DNA of 64,000 bases from Caballeronia ptereochthonis (GCF_001545075.1 NZ_FCOB02000005.1:124001-188000), one strand, 5' to 3'; shown: positions 40,136-50,942, counted from the stretch's first letter. Translations and numbers: made by a program. Notes: a model not told the origin generated them from the sequence alone.

Positions 40136-41224
40136 TCAGGCAAAAGGACGCTTGAGGATGCGTCGAAGCCAGTTGTTGCTGAAAGCGCGTGGTTGTCTGG
40201 TTGCGCGCGAGTCCATCGGGGTGAGGAGTCTTCGGAGCGTGTCGAAAGCATATTCGACGCGTTGCCCCGCGCGCCCGGTATACGCTTCCAATGTCTTGTT
40301 CAGTTGCGTGCGGAACGAAGGCTCCTTGAACCGATCGAGAATCTGCAGTATCGGAGAAGCAGCCATCTCGTCGGCGACGATTCCAAACGGCTCGTATTCT
40401 TCGCCGCCCAAGTGAGGTACGACCGCCGTCGGTATGTTCATCGAAAGGGACGCTAGCGCCAGTGTGCTTCCCGAAGTGATCACTCCAGACACGCGTTGCA
40501 GTGCTCGACTTAGTGGTTCGGTCGGATCTGAAAACGCGAACGTCTGTCGAAGTCCGTCATAGTTTGCAACGTGCTCCGGATGGGGTCGGAGAACCACCTT
40601 CTTGCCTGAGGAAGCCTCGATCTCAGAACTTAGTCGCTTCACCACGTCGGGCGTCAGATCTTTTTGAAGCGCGAACAATACGATCTCGTCGTCGGGTTGC
40701 CGGTCAATCCTGTATGAATCCAGCAGCGGAAGGGAGAGTGCTGTGGTTCGCTCTCTGAACTGCGGTGAAAGCCGATCCACGAAGGCTTGCCCGAACACGC
40801 CGAGGTAGTCGAACGAATCAAACAAGGTTTCGTAATAACCCCAAGGCTGCACGAATCCATGCTGAAGTCCGATGACTCGCGTTCGCGGGGACACGGCTTG
40901 CACCCATTCTTTTAATTTCAACTCAGGCCCGACATGACAGGTCGTCAATAAAATGCCGTCGTAGTGCTCCTCCGTGACGCAACGCTGAATCGCGGCGACG
41001 CACGCGGACTCCGTGGTCTCGCAAAAAGCAAAATCTTTATCGATGGGCGCGGTTATCCGCGCGAAGGACTGAATGTCGCTCCGATAGAGGGCTGCATGAT
41101 CGGGATCCGAAAGGCGCGGAAAGAGAAGGAAGCTGCAACGCCCATCCTTCGAGCGGACTTTGTCCGCGAGCGGCAACCAATTCATCAGGCAGCGGCCTGT
41201 AAACGCCGAAATCAGAATGTTCAA
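40136..41224 (-). CDS. GT-B-like surface carbohydrate biosynthesis protein
   Basis: A 362-residue protein with a two-domain GT-B look. The N-terminal half has VIGLQHGFVQPWGYYETLFDS and the C-terminal half has KKVVLRPHPEH followed by GVITSGSTLALASLSMNIPTAVVP, a pattern shared with glycerophosphotransferase-like and capsule sugar transferases. The exact donor is unknown. The start is TTG at 41224; no ATG lies upstream in frame, and the next ATG would remove the first beta strand (NILISAF). It belongs to the glycan region next to the interrupted acyltransferase. Confidence 0.75.
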   Translation of the reverse strand: MNILISAFTGRCLMNWLPLADKVRSKDGRCSFLLFPRLSDPDHAALYRSDIQSFARITAPIDKDFAFCETTESACVAAIQRCVTEEHYDGILLTTCHVGPELKLKEWVQAVSPRTRVIGLQHGFVQPWGYYETLFDSFDYLGVFGQAFVDRLSPQFRERTTALSLPLLDSYRIDRQPDDEIVLFALQKDLTPDVVKRLSSEIEASSGKKVVLRPHPEHVANYDGLRQTFAFSDPTEPLSRALQRVSGVITSGSTLALASLSMNIPTAVVPHLGGEEYEPFGIVADEMAASPILQILDRFKEPSFRTQLNKTLEAYTGRAGQRVEYAFDTLRRLLTPMDSRATRQPRAFSNNWLRRILKRPFA

Positions 41225-41460
41225 GACGTAGAGGTACCTTTGATTGCGCCGTACGGAGACGCGCCGCGGTGGGAGTCACCGGTCGGTGCATTGTTTTAGT
41301 CGCTGTCCATGATGCCGGAGCGCACATATCGCTTCGCCGACGCAAGTTGGGCCCGGCAGACGAATCGAGCGCGAACGATACCTTATATCCACTCAGTAAG
41401 CCGAGTTTCTTGCCCTGTGATTCTGACTCGGCGTCCCATGCAACTACAGGCGCTTCAGCC

Positions 41461-41497
41461 AAAAAAAACCCGCGAGAGCCTTAGCTGTCGCGGGTTT
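41461..41497 (-). terminator. terminator of tRNA-Pro
   Basis: Read on the minus strand, a 10-bp stem (AAACCCGCGA/TCGCGGGTTT) is followed by a run of T residues, just past the CCA end of the tRNA. Confidence 0.9.
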
Positions 41498-41502
41498 GGA
41501 TC

Positions 41503-41579
<77 letters not shown>

Positions 41580-41591
41580 AAAGAGCGAAAG

Positions 41592-41620
41592 TATATCAGA
41601 GAGAAACGAAGAGTAGAACT
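41592..41620 (-). promoter_or_regulatory. probable promoter of tRNA-Pro
   Basis: On the minus strand a TATACT -10 box (41592-41597) follows a weak TTCTAC -35 box (41615-41620) with 17 bases between, 12 bases upstream of the tRNA. Confidence 0.55.
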
Positions 41621-41668
41621 GCTTCAGTGCATTTTACGACTTGGCTCTTCGAATTCACTCACGGACCG

Positions 41669-42079
41669 TCAGAGCGGCAACTCGGACTGGGTATATGGAG
41701 AGGTCTGAATCGTCAGCGAATCCTCGCGGTTGCCCGGCTTGCATCCGCGCGCAAGCTCATGCGCCAGACGCCGACGCCTGCGAAACCTCAGCGCCAGCAA
41801 CAGCGACACCGCGCATGGGATCAGATACGTGAATACGCGCTCGCTCCATGCGGTGCGCGATGCCAGGTCGTCATACTGCGTCCGGTCATGGAAGCTCGCC
41901 GATGCGAAGACCATCGTCAGCGTGAAGTCCAGCAGCATCGCCAGAAGGCAGAGGACGAAGAACAGCAGCGCGCCGTTCCACCGCAGCATGCCTTGACTCG
42001 CGTTGATCGTGCGGCAGATGAAGAGCATCAGGCCGAGCAGGGTCAAGCTGAATGCCAGCGGAATCCAGGGGAAATCCAT
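41669..42079 (-). CDS. hypothetical four-helix membrane protein
   Basis: A 136-residue protein with hydrophobic segments at about 5-22, 35-60 and 90-108 and an Arg-rich stretch (RFRRRRRLAHELARG) after the last helix, then a soluble tail. It is not recognised. The start is set at ATG 42079 because GAGG lies about ten bases before it; an ATG three codons upstream is nearly on top of that site. It lies between tRNA-Pro and a LysR gene. Confidence 0.6.
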   Translation of the reverse strand: MDFPWIPLAFSLTLLGLMLFICRTINASQGMLRWNGALLFFVLCLLAMLLDFTLTMVFASASFHDRTQYDDLASRTAWSERVFTYLIPCAVSLLLALRFRRRRRLAHELARGCKPGNREDSLTIQTSPYTQSELPL

Positions 42080-42233
42080 ATCGCGCATACCTCGCGTGCG
42101 AATCGTGCGAATAACAACGGGAACGATCCCGGCGGCGCGCAAGGTGAAAATCTGTTGCGTATCGAGCGCCCGTTCCGGAAGCGGGCGCGATCATTACACG
42201 CGGCAAATCACGCAAGAATAAGAGTAATCCTAA

Positions 42234-43124
42234 TCATAATGGCCGATCCGTCAGCGACTCCGACAGGAAGTCGATGAAGGTCCGCACCTTGGTCGTCATG
42301 TACTTGCGGCTCGTGTAGACCGCGTACACGGACGGCGCGAATGCCGTGTAGTTCGGCAGCACGCGCAAGAGCGAGCCCGAGGCCAGCTCCGGCTCGACGA
42401 TCCACGCCGGAAAATACGCCAGCCCGAGCCCGGCGCGCACGAGTTGCAGCGCCATCGACGTATCGTTGGTTTTCAGGACGGCATGATTCTTCACGGTGAA
42501 CACGCCGTCCGGACCCGTGAGCGTGACTGACTCGATGTTCGTGTAGGTCGGCAGCACCATGCGATGCCGCGCGACATCATCCGGATGCCGCAGGTTGCCG
42601 TGCTGTTCGAGATAAGCGCGCGACCCGGCGAGCACGAAGGGCATCTTGCACAGCGGCCGCACGATCAGCGACGGCGATGGTTCGGAAGTCGCGCGCAGCG
42701 CCATGTCGTAGCCTTCCTCGACCAGATCGACGAAGCGGTTCTCCAGTCTGAGATCGACCAGCACGCCTGGATAGCGCGCCTGATACGCGACGAGCAGGTC
42801 GGCGAACTTGCGGTTGGCGAACCAGCCTGGCGCGGTCACCTTCAGCACGCCCTGCGGCTGCGCCGTCTGCACGCCGACCGCCGCCTCGGCGGCCTGAAGG
42901 ATGTCGAGCGCCTCGCTGCACTGCTCGTAATACACGCTGCCGGCTTCGGTGAGGCTCAGATGGCGCGTCGTCCGGTTCAGGAGCCGCACGCCCAGTTGGC
43001 GTTCCAGATTGGCGACATGCTTGCTCGTCATCGCGGTCGAGATGTCGAGCCGCTCGGCGGCCTTGACGAAGCTGCCTGCCTCGACGACCTCGCGGAACAC
43101 CCGCAGGCTGGTCAGAGCATCCAT
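42234..43124 (-). CDS. LysR family transcriptional regulator
   Basis: A 296-residue LysR protein with the helix-turn-helix at residues 1-60 (LRVFREVVEAGSFVKAAERLDISTAMTSKHVANLE) and a complete effector domain. It is divergent from the DoxX gene, and a TTTCC-N5-GGAAA box lies seven bases from its start, so it probably controls DoxX and itself. The inducer is unknown. Confidence 0.92.
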   Translation of the reverse strand: MDALTSLRVFREVVEAGSFVKAAERLDISTAMTSKHVANLERQLGVRLLNRTTRHLSLTEAGSVYYEQCSEALDILQAAEAAVGVQTAQPQGVLKVTAPGWFANRKFADLLVAYQARYPGVLVDLRLENRFVDLVEEGYDMALRATSEPSPSLIVRPLCKMPFVLAGSRAYLEQHGNLRHPDDVARHRMVLPTYTNIESVTLTGPDGVFTVKNHAVLKTNDTSMALQLVRAGLGLAYFPAWIVEPELASGSLLRVLPNYTAFAPSVYAVYTSRKYMTTKVRTFIDFLSESLTDRPL

Positions 43125-43130
43125 CGATCA

Positions 43131-43145
43131 TTTCCTGTCGGGAAA
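43131..43145. promoter_or_regulatory. LysR-type box between LysR and DoxX genes
   Basis: TTTCC-TGTCG-GGAAA is a perfect 5-bp inverted repeat with the T-N11-A spacing, in the 102-base divergent gap. Confidence 0.5.
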
Positions 43146-43226
43146 CAAAACGCTAATGGTAGCCGGATTTATCGACGGGCAATGTCTGCATAGACTGCCC
43201 GCAATGACCTTCACAGGAGTATTCCG

Positions 43227-43640
43227 ATGTCCACTCAAGTCCGCTCCGCCGCGCCCAGCGTGCCCGCTCTGGCCGCTTGCGCCCACGCGCTGCTGCGCAT
43301 CGTCGCGTCGTATCTGCTGCTCGCGCATGCGTCGGCGAAGCTGTTTCACGCGCCGCACATCGCCATGTTCGATGGCTTGCCGCTGTTCTCGCTGCTCGGC
43401 GTGGCGGGGATCATCGAACTGGTCGGCGGGGCGCTCGTGCTCGTCGGCTTCTTCACGCGCGCGGCCGCCTTCGTGTTGTCGGGCGAACTGGCGTTTGCCT
43501 ATTTCATCGGCCATGCGCCGCAGGGCCATGTTCTGCTGCCGCTGCTGAATCAAGGCGAGCCGGCGGTGCTGCTCTCGTTCATTTTCCTGTTCATCGCAGC
43601 CGCGGGGCCGGGCGCATGGAGTGTCGACGCCCGGCGCTGA
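43227..43640 (+). CDS. DoxX family membrane protein
   Basis: A 137-residue protein with four membrane helices and the DoxX pattern (LLRIVASYLLLAHASAKLFHAP near residues 23-44, then GIIELVGGALVLVGFFTRAAAF). DoxX proteins are linked to thiosulfate:quinone oxidoreductase or to redox stress, but most Burkholderia copies are uncharacterised. ACAGGAGTATTCC precedes the ATG. It is probably regulated by the divergent LysR. Confidence 0.9.
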   Translation: MSTQVRSAAPSVPALAACAHALLRIVASYLLLAHASAKLFHAPHIAMFDGLPLFSLLGVAGIIELVGGALVLVGFFTRAAAFVLSGELAFAYFIGHAPQGHVLLPLLNQGEPAVLLSFIFLFIAAAGPGAWSVDARR

Positions 43641-43643
43641 ACC

Positions 43644-44582
43644 TCACTTCGGCCACTCGTCGAGCTCGTCGTTGAAGAGTGACGCGACGATGCCGCGCAG
43701 CCATATCGTGCGCGCGTCGTTGTGGAACTTGCGATGCCAGTGCTGCTTCAGATCGAAGCGCGGCAGCGCGAGCGGCGGCTCGGCGAGCGTGATCGACGCG
43801 TGCTCGGCGACATAAGCAAAACCGATCGCATGCGGCACCGTCGCGATCAGATCCGTGCGCGACAGGATGAACGGCAGGCTCATGAAGTGCGGCGTTTCGA
43901 GCACCGCGCGGCGCCGCACGCGCTCCTTGTCCAGATAGTTCTCAAGGATTTCCTGGCTGCGGCCTTCGGCGCGCACGACCGCGTGACCGCACGCCAGAAA
44001 CCGTTCGAGCGTGAGCGGCTCGTTCGCAAACGGATGATCGCGCCGCATCAGACAAATGAAGCGGTGCGAGAAGAGCCGCTGCTGAAAGAAGTTGTTTCCG
44101 CGCAGGTCGGGGAAATAGCCGACCGCGAGATCGATCTCGCCGGCTTCGAGCCCGCGCTCCACGTCTCCGTGCGAGGCCGAGACCGAGCGCAGGTTCGCGT
44201 GCGGCGCTTCCTTCGCGAACGCCTGCAGCAGCCGCGGCAGAAACACGATTTCGCCGACGTCGGATAGCGCGATCGAGAACGTCTCGGCACTCGCGGACGG
44301 ATCGAAATGCTGCCTGTCGAGCAATCCGCGCTCGATGCGGGCGAGCGCGTCGCGGGCGGCGGGCACGAGCGCGATGGTGCGCGGCGTCGGCTCCATGCCG
44401 CGCGAAGTGCGCACGAAAAGCGGATCGTTGAAGTATTCGCGCAGCCGTGCGAGCGCGGTCGATACGCGCGGCTGGCTCACGCCGAGCCGCTCGGCGGCGC
44501 GGCTCACGTTGCGCGTTTCCTCGATGGCGACGAGGTAAGGGATCAGGTTCAGGTCGAGGTCGTTCATGGTTACGGTCGTCAT
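43644..44582 (-). CDS. LysR family transcriptional regulator, NodD-like branch
   Basis: A 312-residue LysR protein of the branch that begins MNDLDLNLIPYLVAIEETRNVSRAAERLGVSQ, with NDPLFVRTSRGMEPTPRT downstream of the helix-turn-helix. The start could be ATG 44582 or ATG 44567; neither has a good ribosome site. It converges on the DoxX gene with three bases between stops. It lies beside the pca regulator but shows no direct tie to the pathway. Confidence 0.9.
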   Translation of the reverse strand: MTTVTMNDLDLNLIPYLVAIEETRNVSRAAERLGVSQPRVSTALARLREYFNDPLFVRTSRGMEPTPRTIALVPAARDALARIERGLLDRQHFDPSASAETFSIALSDVGEIVFLPRLLQAFAKEAPHANLRSVSASHGDVERGLEAGEIDLAVGYFPDLRGNNFFQQRLFSHRFICLMRRDHPFANEPLTLERFLACGHAVVRAEGRSQEILENYLDKERVRRRAVLETPHFMSLPFILSRTDLIATVPHAIGFAYVAEHASITLAEPPLALPRFDLKQHWHRKFHNDARTIWLRGIVASLFNDELDEWPK

Positions 44583-44671
44583 GTCGGACGAGATATAACG
44601 AAAAACGTGATGCCTCGCCAATGATCTTGGCGCGCGCCACTCATCGCGTCAACGCGTGCCATTGTCATTGG

Positions 44672-45490
44672 TCAGCCGCGCCGCGCGACCATGTCCGACA
44701 CGCGCTGCGCGGCCTCCTGCAACGGCTCGAGGAACGCCTTCACCATCTGCTTCGCATTCTTGCGCTGCGCATTGCCGCTGATGTTCAACGCCGCGATCAC
44801 GCGGCCCTGCCGGTCGCGGATCGGCGCGGACATCGAAATCAGTCCTTCCTCCAGTTCCTGATCGACGATCGCCCAGCCTTGGCGGCGCACGACCGCGATC
44901 GCCTCCTTGAGCGCGTGCCTGTCGACGATCGTGCGCGGCGTGCGCGCGACGAGCGAACTCGCGTCGAGCGCCTCGTCGAGGCGGGCTTCGTCGAGGGCGG
45001 CGAGCAGCACGCGGCCCATCGACGTGCAGAACGCGGGCAGGCGGCTGCCGATCGACAAATTCTGCGTAATGATCTTGTGCGTAGGCACGCGCAGCACATA
45101 GACGATTTCCGCGCCGTTCAGCACGGCCGCCGAGCAGCTCTCGTGCACCTGTTCAACGAGCTCCTCCATCACCGGCTCGGCGAGATTCCAGAAGGGCATC
45201 GAGGTCAGATACGCGAAACCGAGGTCGAGGATTTTCGGCGTAAGTTGAAAGAGGCGTCCATCCGCTTCGACGTAGCCGAGCGCCTGCAGCGTCAGCAGGA
45301 TGCGGCGCGCGCCCGCGCGGGTGAGCCCCGCCGCGGCGGCGACGTCCGTCAGCGTCTGGGCGGGGCGGTTCGCATCGAAGGAGCGGATCACCGCGAGCCC
45401 GCGCGCGAACGACTGAACGTACGCGTCGCCGGGCCGCGATGGCGCGTCCTGCGACCCGGCATCCTGTTTGAGCGGAGCTGGATTCTTCAT
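44672..45490 (-). CDS. IclR family regulator of the pca genes
   Basis: A 272-residue IclR regulator of the PcaR/PobR type. The winged helix (AQTLTDVAAAAGLTRAGARRILLTL) is at about 43-67 and the GAF-like effector domain follows, with LPAFCTSMGRVLLAAL and ALNISG. Divergent orientation to pcaI and three TTCG-CGAA palindromes between them mark it as the activator of the beta-ketoadipate genes, probably responding to beta-ketoadipate. The start MKNPAP at 45490 fits the family; the frame is open further upstream. pcaR is the likely name. Confidence 0.92.
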   Translation of the reverse strand: MKNPAPLKQDAGSQDAPSRPGDAYVQSFARGLAVIRSFDANRPAQTLTDVAAAAGLTRAGARRILLTLQALGYVEADGRLFQLTPKILDLGFAYLTSMPFWNLAEPVMEELVEQVHESCSAAVLNGAEIVYVLRVPTHKIITQNLSIGSRLPAFCTSMGRVLLAALDEARLDEALDASSLVARTPRTIVDRHALKEAIAVVRRQGWAIVDQELEEGLISMSAPIRDRQGRVIAALNISGNAQRKNAKQMVKAFLEPLQEAAQRVSDMVARRG

Positions 45491-45552
45491 AAGGCTTGTC
45501 CGGAAAGCGCGAACGGGCGGCGACCCCGTGAAAACCCGCAGTTTGCACATGC

Positions 45553-45625
45553 TTCGTTGACACGACAACGAATGCAGGACTACCATGCCGATGTTCGCTA
45601 AACGAATCCATGTTCGCATGACGAA
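45553..45625. promoter_or_regulatory. three TTCG-CGAA operators between pcaR-like gene and pcaI
   Basis: TTCGTTG-N6-CAACGAA lies at 45553-45572, TTCG-CTAAA-CGAA at 45594-45606 and TTCG-CATGA-CGAA, extended to ATGTTCG and CGAACAT, at 45610-45628. Repeats of this kind are bound by IclR-type PcaR/PcaU/PobR activators. Confidence 0.65.
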
Positions 45626-45719
45626 CATTTTGATGCAAGTCTGATTTCGAGCAGGTAAACCCCGAGTTCGGGACGGGCGCGTGAAGGCAAAGCGGCGCTC
45701 AGACTGGAGAAGAACGGCA

Positions 45720-46412
45720 ATGATCAACAAGATTTTCGATTCGCTCGCCTCGGCCGTGGCCGACGTCAACGACGGAGCGACCATCATGATCGGCGGTTTC
45801 GGCACGGCGGGCATGCCGTCCGAGCTGATCGACGCGCTCATCGAGCAGGGCGCGCGCGAGCTCACGATCGTCAACAACAACGCCGGCAACGGTGATACGG
45901 GCCTGGCGGCGTTGCTCAAGGCGAAGCGCGTGCGCAAGATCATCTGCTCGTTCCCGCGTCAGACCGATTCGTACGTCTTCGACGCGCTCTATCGCGCGGG
46001 CGAAATCGAGCTGGAGCTCGTGCCGCAGGGCAATCTCGCGGAGCGCATCCGCGCGGCCGGCGCGGGCATCGGCGGCTTCTTCACGCCGACGGGCTACGGC
46101 ACCAGGCTCGCGGAAGGCAAGGAAACGCGCGTGATCGACGGCAAGCACTACGTGCTGGAGGCCCCGCTGCACGCGGATTTCGCGCTCATCAAGGCATTCA
46201 AGGGCGACCGCTGGGGCAATCTGGTCTATCGTAAGACTGCGCGCAACTTCGGCCCGATCATGGCGAGCGCCGCGAAGACGGCGATCGTGCAGGTGTCGAA
46301 GGTCGTGCCGCTCGGCGAGCTGGACCCCGAAAACATCGTGACGCCGGGCATTTTCGTGCAGCGCGTCGTGGAAGTGCCGCAAGCGGTGCATGCAGCCGAA
46401 CTCGCAGCCTAA
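45720..46412 (+). CDS. pcaI: 3-oxoadipate CoA-transferase subunit A
   Basis: The alpha subunit (230 residues) that transfers CoA from succinyl-CoA to beta-ketoadipate. The CoA loop GGFGTAGMPSELIDALIEQG is at residues 24-43, with IVNNNAGNGDTGLAALLKAKRVRK after it. GGAGAAG precedes ATG 45720. It is first in the operon pcaIJFBDC. The GTAGMP form separates it from the scoA copy at 17.7 kb. Confidence 0.96.
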   Translation: MINKIFDSLASAVADVNDGATIMIGGFGTAGMPSELIDALIEQGARELTIVNNNAGNGDTGLAALLKAKRVRKIICSFPRQTDSYVFDALYRAGEIELELVPQGNLAERIRAAGAGIGGFFTPTGYGTRLAEGKETRVIDGKHYVLEAPLHADFALIKAFKGDRWGNLVYRKTARNFGPIMASAAKTAIVQVSKVVPLGELDPENIVTPGIFVQRVVEVPQAVHAAELAA

Positions 46413-46427
46413 GAAGGACGAAAAGCC

Positions 46428-47084
46428 ATGAAGAAACTCACTCGTGACGAAATGGCCAAGCGCGTGGCCGCGGACATTCCCGAAGGCGCATACGTGAATC
46501 TCGGCATCGGCGTGCCGACGCTCGTCGCCAATCATCTCGCGGCCGACCGCGAAATCTTCCTGCACAGCGAAAACGGCCTGCTCGGCATGGGCCCGGCGCC
46601 CGCCAAGGGCGAGGAAGACGACGAACTCATCAACGCCGGCAAGCAGCACGTGACGCTGCTCACGGGCGGCGCGTATTTCCATCACGCGGATTCGTTCGCC
46701 ATGATGCGCGGCGGCCATCTCGACTTCTGCGTGCTCGGCGCGTTCCAGGTTTCGGCGACGGGCGATCTCGCCAACTGGCACACCGGCGCGCCCGACGCGA
46801 TTCCGGCCGTCGGCGGCGCGATGGACCTCGCGATCGGTGCGAAGCAGGTTTACGTGATGATGGAGTTGCTCACGAAGCAGGGCGAAAGCAAGCTGGTCGC
46901 CGAGTGCTCGTATCCCGTGACGGGCGTGCAGTGCGTGGACCGCGTCTACACCGATCTCGCCGTGTTCGACGTGACGCCGGAAGGCTTCGTCGTGCGCGAG
47001 ATCGTGGAAGGGCTGTCGTTCGAAGAATTGCAGAAGCTGGCCAAGGTGCCGCTGCAATACGCGCCGCTGTCCGAAGCCGCCTGA
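46428..47084 (+). CDS. pcaJ: 3-oxoadipate CoA-transferase subunit B
   Basis: The beta subunit (218 residues) with the catalytic Glu48 in HSENGLLGMGP and the YVNLGIGVPTLVANH loop at 22-36. It is 15 bases after pcaI with AAGGACG upstream. It makes beta-ketoadipyl-CoA for PcaF. Confidence 0.96.
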   Translation: MKKLTRDEMAKRVAADIPEGAYVNLGIGVPTLVANHLAADREIFLHSENGLLGMGPAPAKGEEDDELINAGKQHVTLLTGGAYFHHADSFAMMRGGHLDFCVLGAFQVSATGDLANWHTGAPDAIPAVGGAMDLAIGAKQVYVMMELLTKQGESKLVAECSYPVTGVQCVDRVYTDLAVFDVTPEGFVVREIVEGLSFEELQKLAKVPLQYAPLSEAA

Positions 47085-47110
47085 AAGATACAAGAGAACC
47101 GGAGCAAGAG

Positions 47111-48305
<1,195 letters not shown>

Positions 48306-48313
<8 letters not shown>

Positions 48314-49685
48314 CGGCATGTTCTCGTCGACCGGACGTCTCACCGACCTGATCTGCGGCAACGCGGACTCGAACGCCGTGTGGTCGCCGCGCGCGACCGT
48401 GCAGGCGATGCTCGACGTCGAAGCCGCCCTCGCGCGCGCTTCGGCGCTGCATGGCGTGATTCCCTCGAGTGCCGTGGACGCGATCGTCGCGGCGTGTCGC
48501 GCGGACAACATCGACGCCGACGCGTTGATGACCGGCGCGGCGGCGGGCGGCAATCTCGCGATTCCGCTCGTCAAGCAACTGACGGCCGTCGTGAAGGCGA
48601 GCGATGCCGAAGCCGCGAAGTACGTGCACTGGGGCGCGACGAGCCAGGACATCATCGATACGGGCCTCGTGCTGCAGTTGCGCGCGGCGCTCGATCTGCT
48701 CGATGCCGACCTGCGCTCCCTGGCCGACGCACTTGCGCAGCAGGCAAACCAGCATCGTGCGACGCCGATGATCGGCCGCACGTGGCTCCAGCAGGCGCTG
48801 CCGATCACGCTGGGTCTCAAGTTCGCGCAATGGCTCGATGCAATCACGCGCCATCGTGAACGTCTCGGCGAGTTGAGGGCGCGCGCGCTCGTGCTGCAGT
48901 TCGGCGGCGCGGCGGGCACGCTCGCGAGTTTGCGCGAGAAGGCACTGCCGGTCGCGAAAGCGCTTGCGGACGATCTCGGCCTGAAGTTGCCCGCGCTGCC
49001 GTGGCATACGCAGCGCGATCGCATCGCGGAAGCCGCGTCGTTTCTCGGCATGCTGACCGGCACGCTCGGCAAGATCGCCCGCGACATCTCGCTGATGATG
49101 CAGACGGAGCTCGGCGAAGTGGCCGAGCCGGCGGCGGCGGGCAAGGGCGGTTCGTCGACGATGCCGCACAAGCGCAATCCCGTGGGCTGCGCGGCGGTGC
49201 TGACGGCGGCGACGCGTGCGCCGAACCTGGTCGCGACCATCTTCGCGGGCATGGTGCAGGAGCACGAGCGCGCACTGGGCGGCTGGCAGGCCGAGTGGGA
49301 AGCGTTGCCGGACCTCGCGCGTCTGACGGCGGGCGCGCTGACAAACATCAAGGGCATCGTCCCGGCGATGGAAGTCAACGTCGAACGTCTCGCGCGTAAC
49401 CTGAACGTGACCAACGGCCTCGTGCTCGGCGAAGCGGTGATGCTCGCGCTCGGCGACGCCATCGGCCGGCTCGACGCGCACAAGCTCGTCGAACAGGCGT
49501 CGAAAGCGTCGGTCGCGAACGGCACGTCGCTCTTCGACGAACTCGTCGCGAACGAAACCGTCGCGCGCCATCTCGCGCAGGACCAACTGAAACGATTGCT
49601 CGATCCGGCGAACTACGTCGGCCAGGCGCAGGCGTTCGTCGCTGCGGCGATCGCACACGCTAACTCAAAGGAACAGGAGCGGTAA
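48306..49685 (+). CDS. pcaB: 3-carboxy-cis,cis-muconate cycloisomerase
   Basis: A fumarase-superfamily enzyme that lactonises 3-carboxymuconate. The superfamily signature GGSSTMPHKRNPVGCA lies near residues 281-296 and the N-terminus reads SSTGRLTDLICGNADSNAVWS. The start is either GTG 48306, overlapping pcaF by eight bases, or ATG 48318; neither has a strong ribosome site. It is 459 residues from the GTG. pcaD follows after three bases. Confidence 0.95.
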
Positions 49686-49688
49686 AAC

Positions 49689-50477
49689 ATGCCTCTTGCC
49701 GAAGTGAACGGTACCCGGATTCACTATCGCATCGATGCCACGGCGGGCGACAATGCGCCGTGGCTCGTGCTGTCGAATTCGCTCGGCGCCGATGTCTCGA
49801 TGTGGGCGCCGAACATCGAGGCGTTCGCGCAGCACTATCGCGTCGTACGCTACGACACGCGCGGCCACGGCCATTCGGACGTGCCACCGGGGCCGTACAC
49901 GATCGATCAGCTGATCGGCGACGTGATCGGCCTGATGGACCATCTGAAAATCGAGCGCGCGAACTACTGCGGCCTGTCGATGGGCGGGCTGACCGGCATC
50001 GGCCTCGCCGCGCGTCACCCGGAGCGCTTCTCGCGCGTGGTGCTCTCGGACACCGCCGCGCTGATCGGCTCGGACGCCGTGTGGACGCCGCGCGCCGCGA
50101 AGGCGCGCGAGCCGGGCGGCATGCCCGCGCTCACCGACGCCGTAATCGCGCGCTGGTTCACCGCGCCGTTCATCGAGCGCGAGCCGCTCGTGCTCGCCAA
50201 CATCCGCGACGTCTTCCGTCACACCTCGGGCGATGGCTACGCGTCGAACTGCGAAGCGATCCGCGACGCCGATCTGCGCGATGAAGCGAAAACCATCAAG
50301 CTGCCGGTGCTCGTCATCGCGGGCACGCACGACCTGTCGACGACAGCCGAGCAGGGCCGCGAGCTGGCGGGTTACATCGACGGCTCGCGCTACGTCGAAC
50401 TCGACGCGGCGCATCTGTCGAACATCGAAAAGCGCGACGATTACACGCGCGCCGTCCTCGACTTCCTCGGAGCATGA
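49689..50477 (+). CDS. pcaD: 3-oxoadipate enol-lactonase
   Basis: A 262-residue alpha/beta-hydrolase that opens beta-ketoadipate enol-lactone. The nucleophile is Ser97 in YCGLSMGGLTG, SNSLGADVSMWAPN at 29-42 is typical of PcaD, and the His is in LDAAHLSNIE near 240. It overlaps the pcaC start by four bases. In many other bacteria pcaD is fused to pcaC; here they are separate. Confidence 0.96.
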   Translation: MPLAEVNGTRIHYRIDATAGDNAPWLVLSNSLGADVSMWAPNIEAFAQHYRVVRYDTRGHGHSDVPPGPYTIDQLIGDVIGLMDHLKIERANYCGLSMGGLTGIGLAARHPERFSRVVLSDTAALIGSDAVWTPRAAKAREPGGMPALTDAVIARWFTAPFIEREPLVLANIRDVFRHTSGDGYASNCEAIRDADLRDEAKTIKLPVLVIAGTHDLSTTAEQGRELAGYIDGSRYVELDAAHLSNIEKRDDYTRAVLDFLGA

Positions 50478-50863
50478 CAATGACCGACGACGAACGCTAC
50501 GAAGCCGGGATGAAGGTCCGCCGCGCGGTGCTGTCCGACGCGCACGTGGACCGGTCGCTCGCGAATCGCACGGAGCTCACGACCGAGTTCCAGAACTTCA
50601 TCACGCGCTATGCGTGGGGCGAGATCTGGACGCGCGAGGGCCTGCCGCGTCATACGCGCAGCCTCATCACGATCGCGATGATGGTCGCGCTCAACCGCGG
50701 CGAGGAACTCGCGCTGCATCTGCGCGCCGCGAAGAACAACGGCGTCACGCAGGACGAGATCAAGGAAGTGCTGCTGCAAACGGCGGTTTATTGCGGCGTG
50801 CCGGCGGCGAATTCGGCGTTCCATCTCGCGCAGAAGATCTTCGACGAGGAGCGCAAGGCGTAA
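50474..50863 (+). CDS. pcaC: 4-carboxymuconolactone decarboxylase
   Basis: A 129-residue carboxymuconolactone decarboxylase-family protein that converts 4-carboxymuconolactone to the enol-lactone. The core HLRAAKNNGVTQDEIKEVLLQ and AVYCGVPAANSAFH is intact. The ATGA overlap with pcaD supports the ATG at 50474; ATG 50480 is also possible. It is the last gene of the operon. Confidence 0.95.
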   Translation: MTMTDDERYEAGMKVRRAVLSDAHVDRSLANRTELTTEFQNFITRYAWGEIWTREGLPRHTRSLITIAMMVALNRGEELALHLRAAKNNGVTQDEIKEVLLQTAVYCGVPAANSAFHLAQKIFDEERKA

Positions 50864-50894
50864 TTGCCCGGCTGCTCGACAAGCGCGACGCGAA

Positions 50895-50927
50895 GCCGTC
50901 TCCGGGAATCCGGAGGCGGCTTTTTTT
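50895..50927 (+). terminator. terminator of the pca operon
   Basis: A 10-bp stem (GCCGTCTCCG with CGGAGGCGGC, one G-T pair) is followed by seven T residues. Confidence 0.85.
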
Positions 50928-50942
50928 CTGATCCTTCACGGC

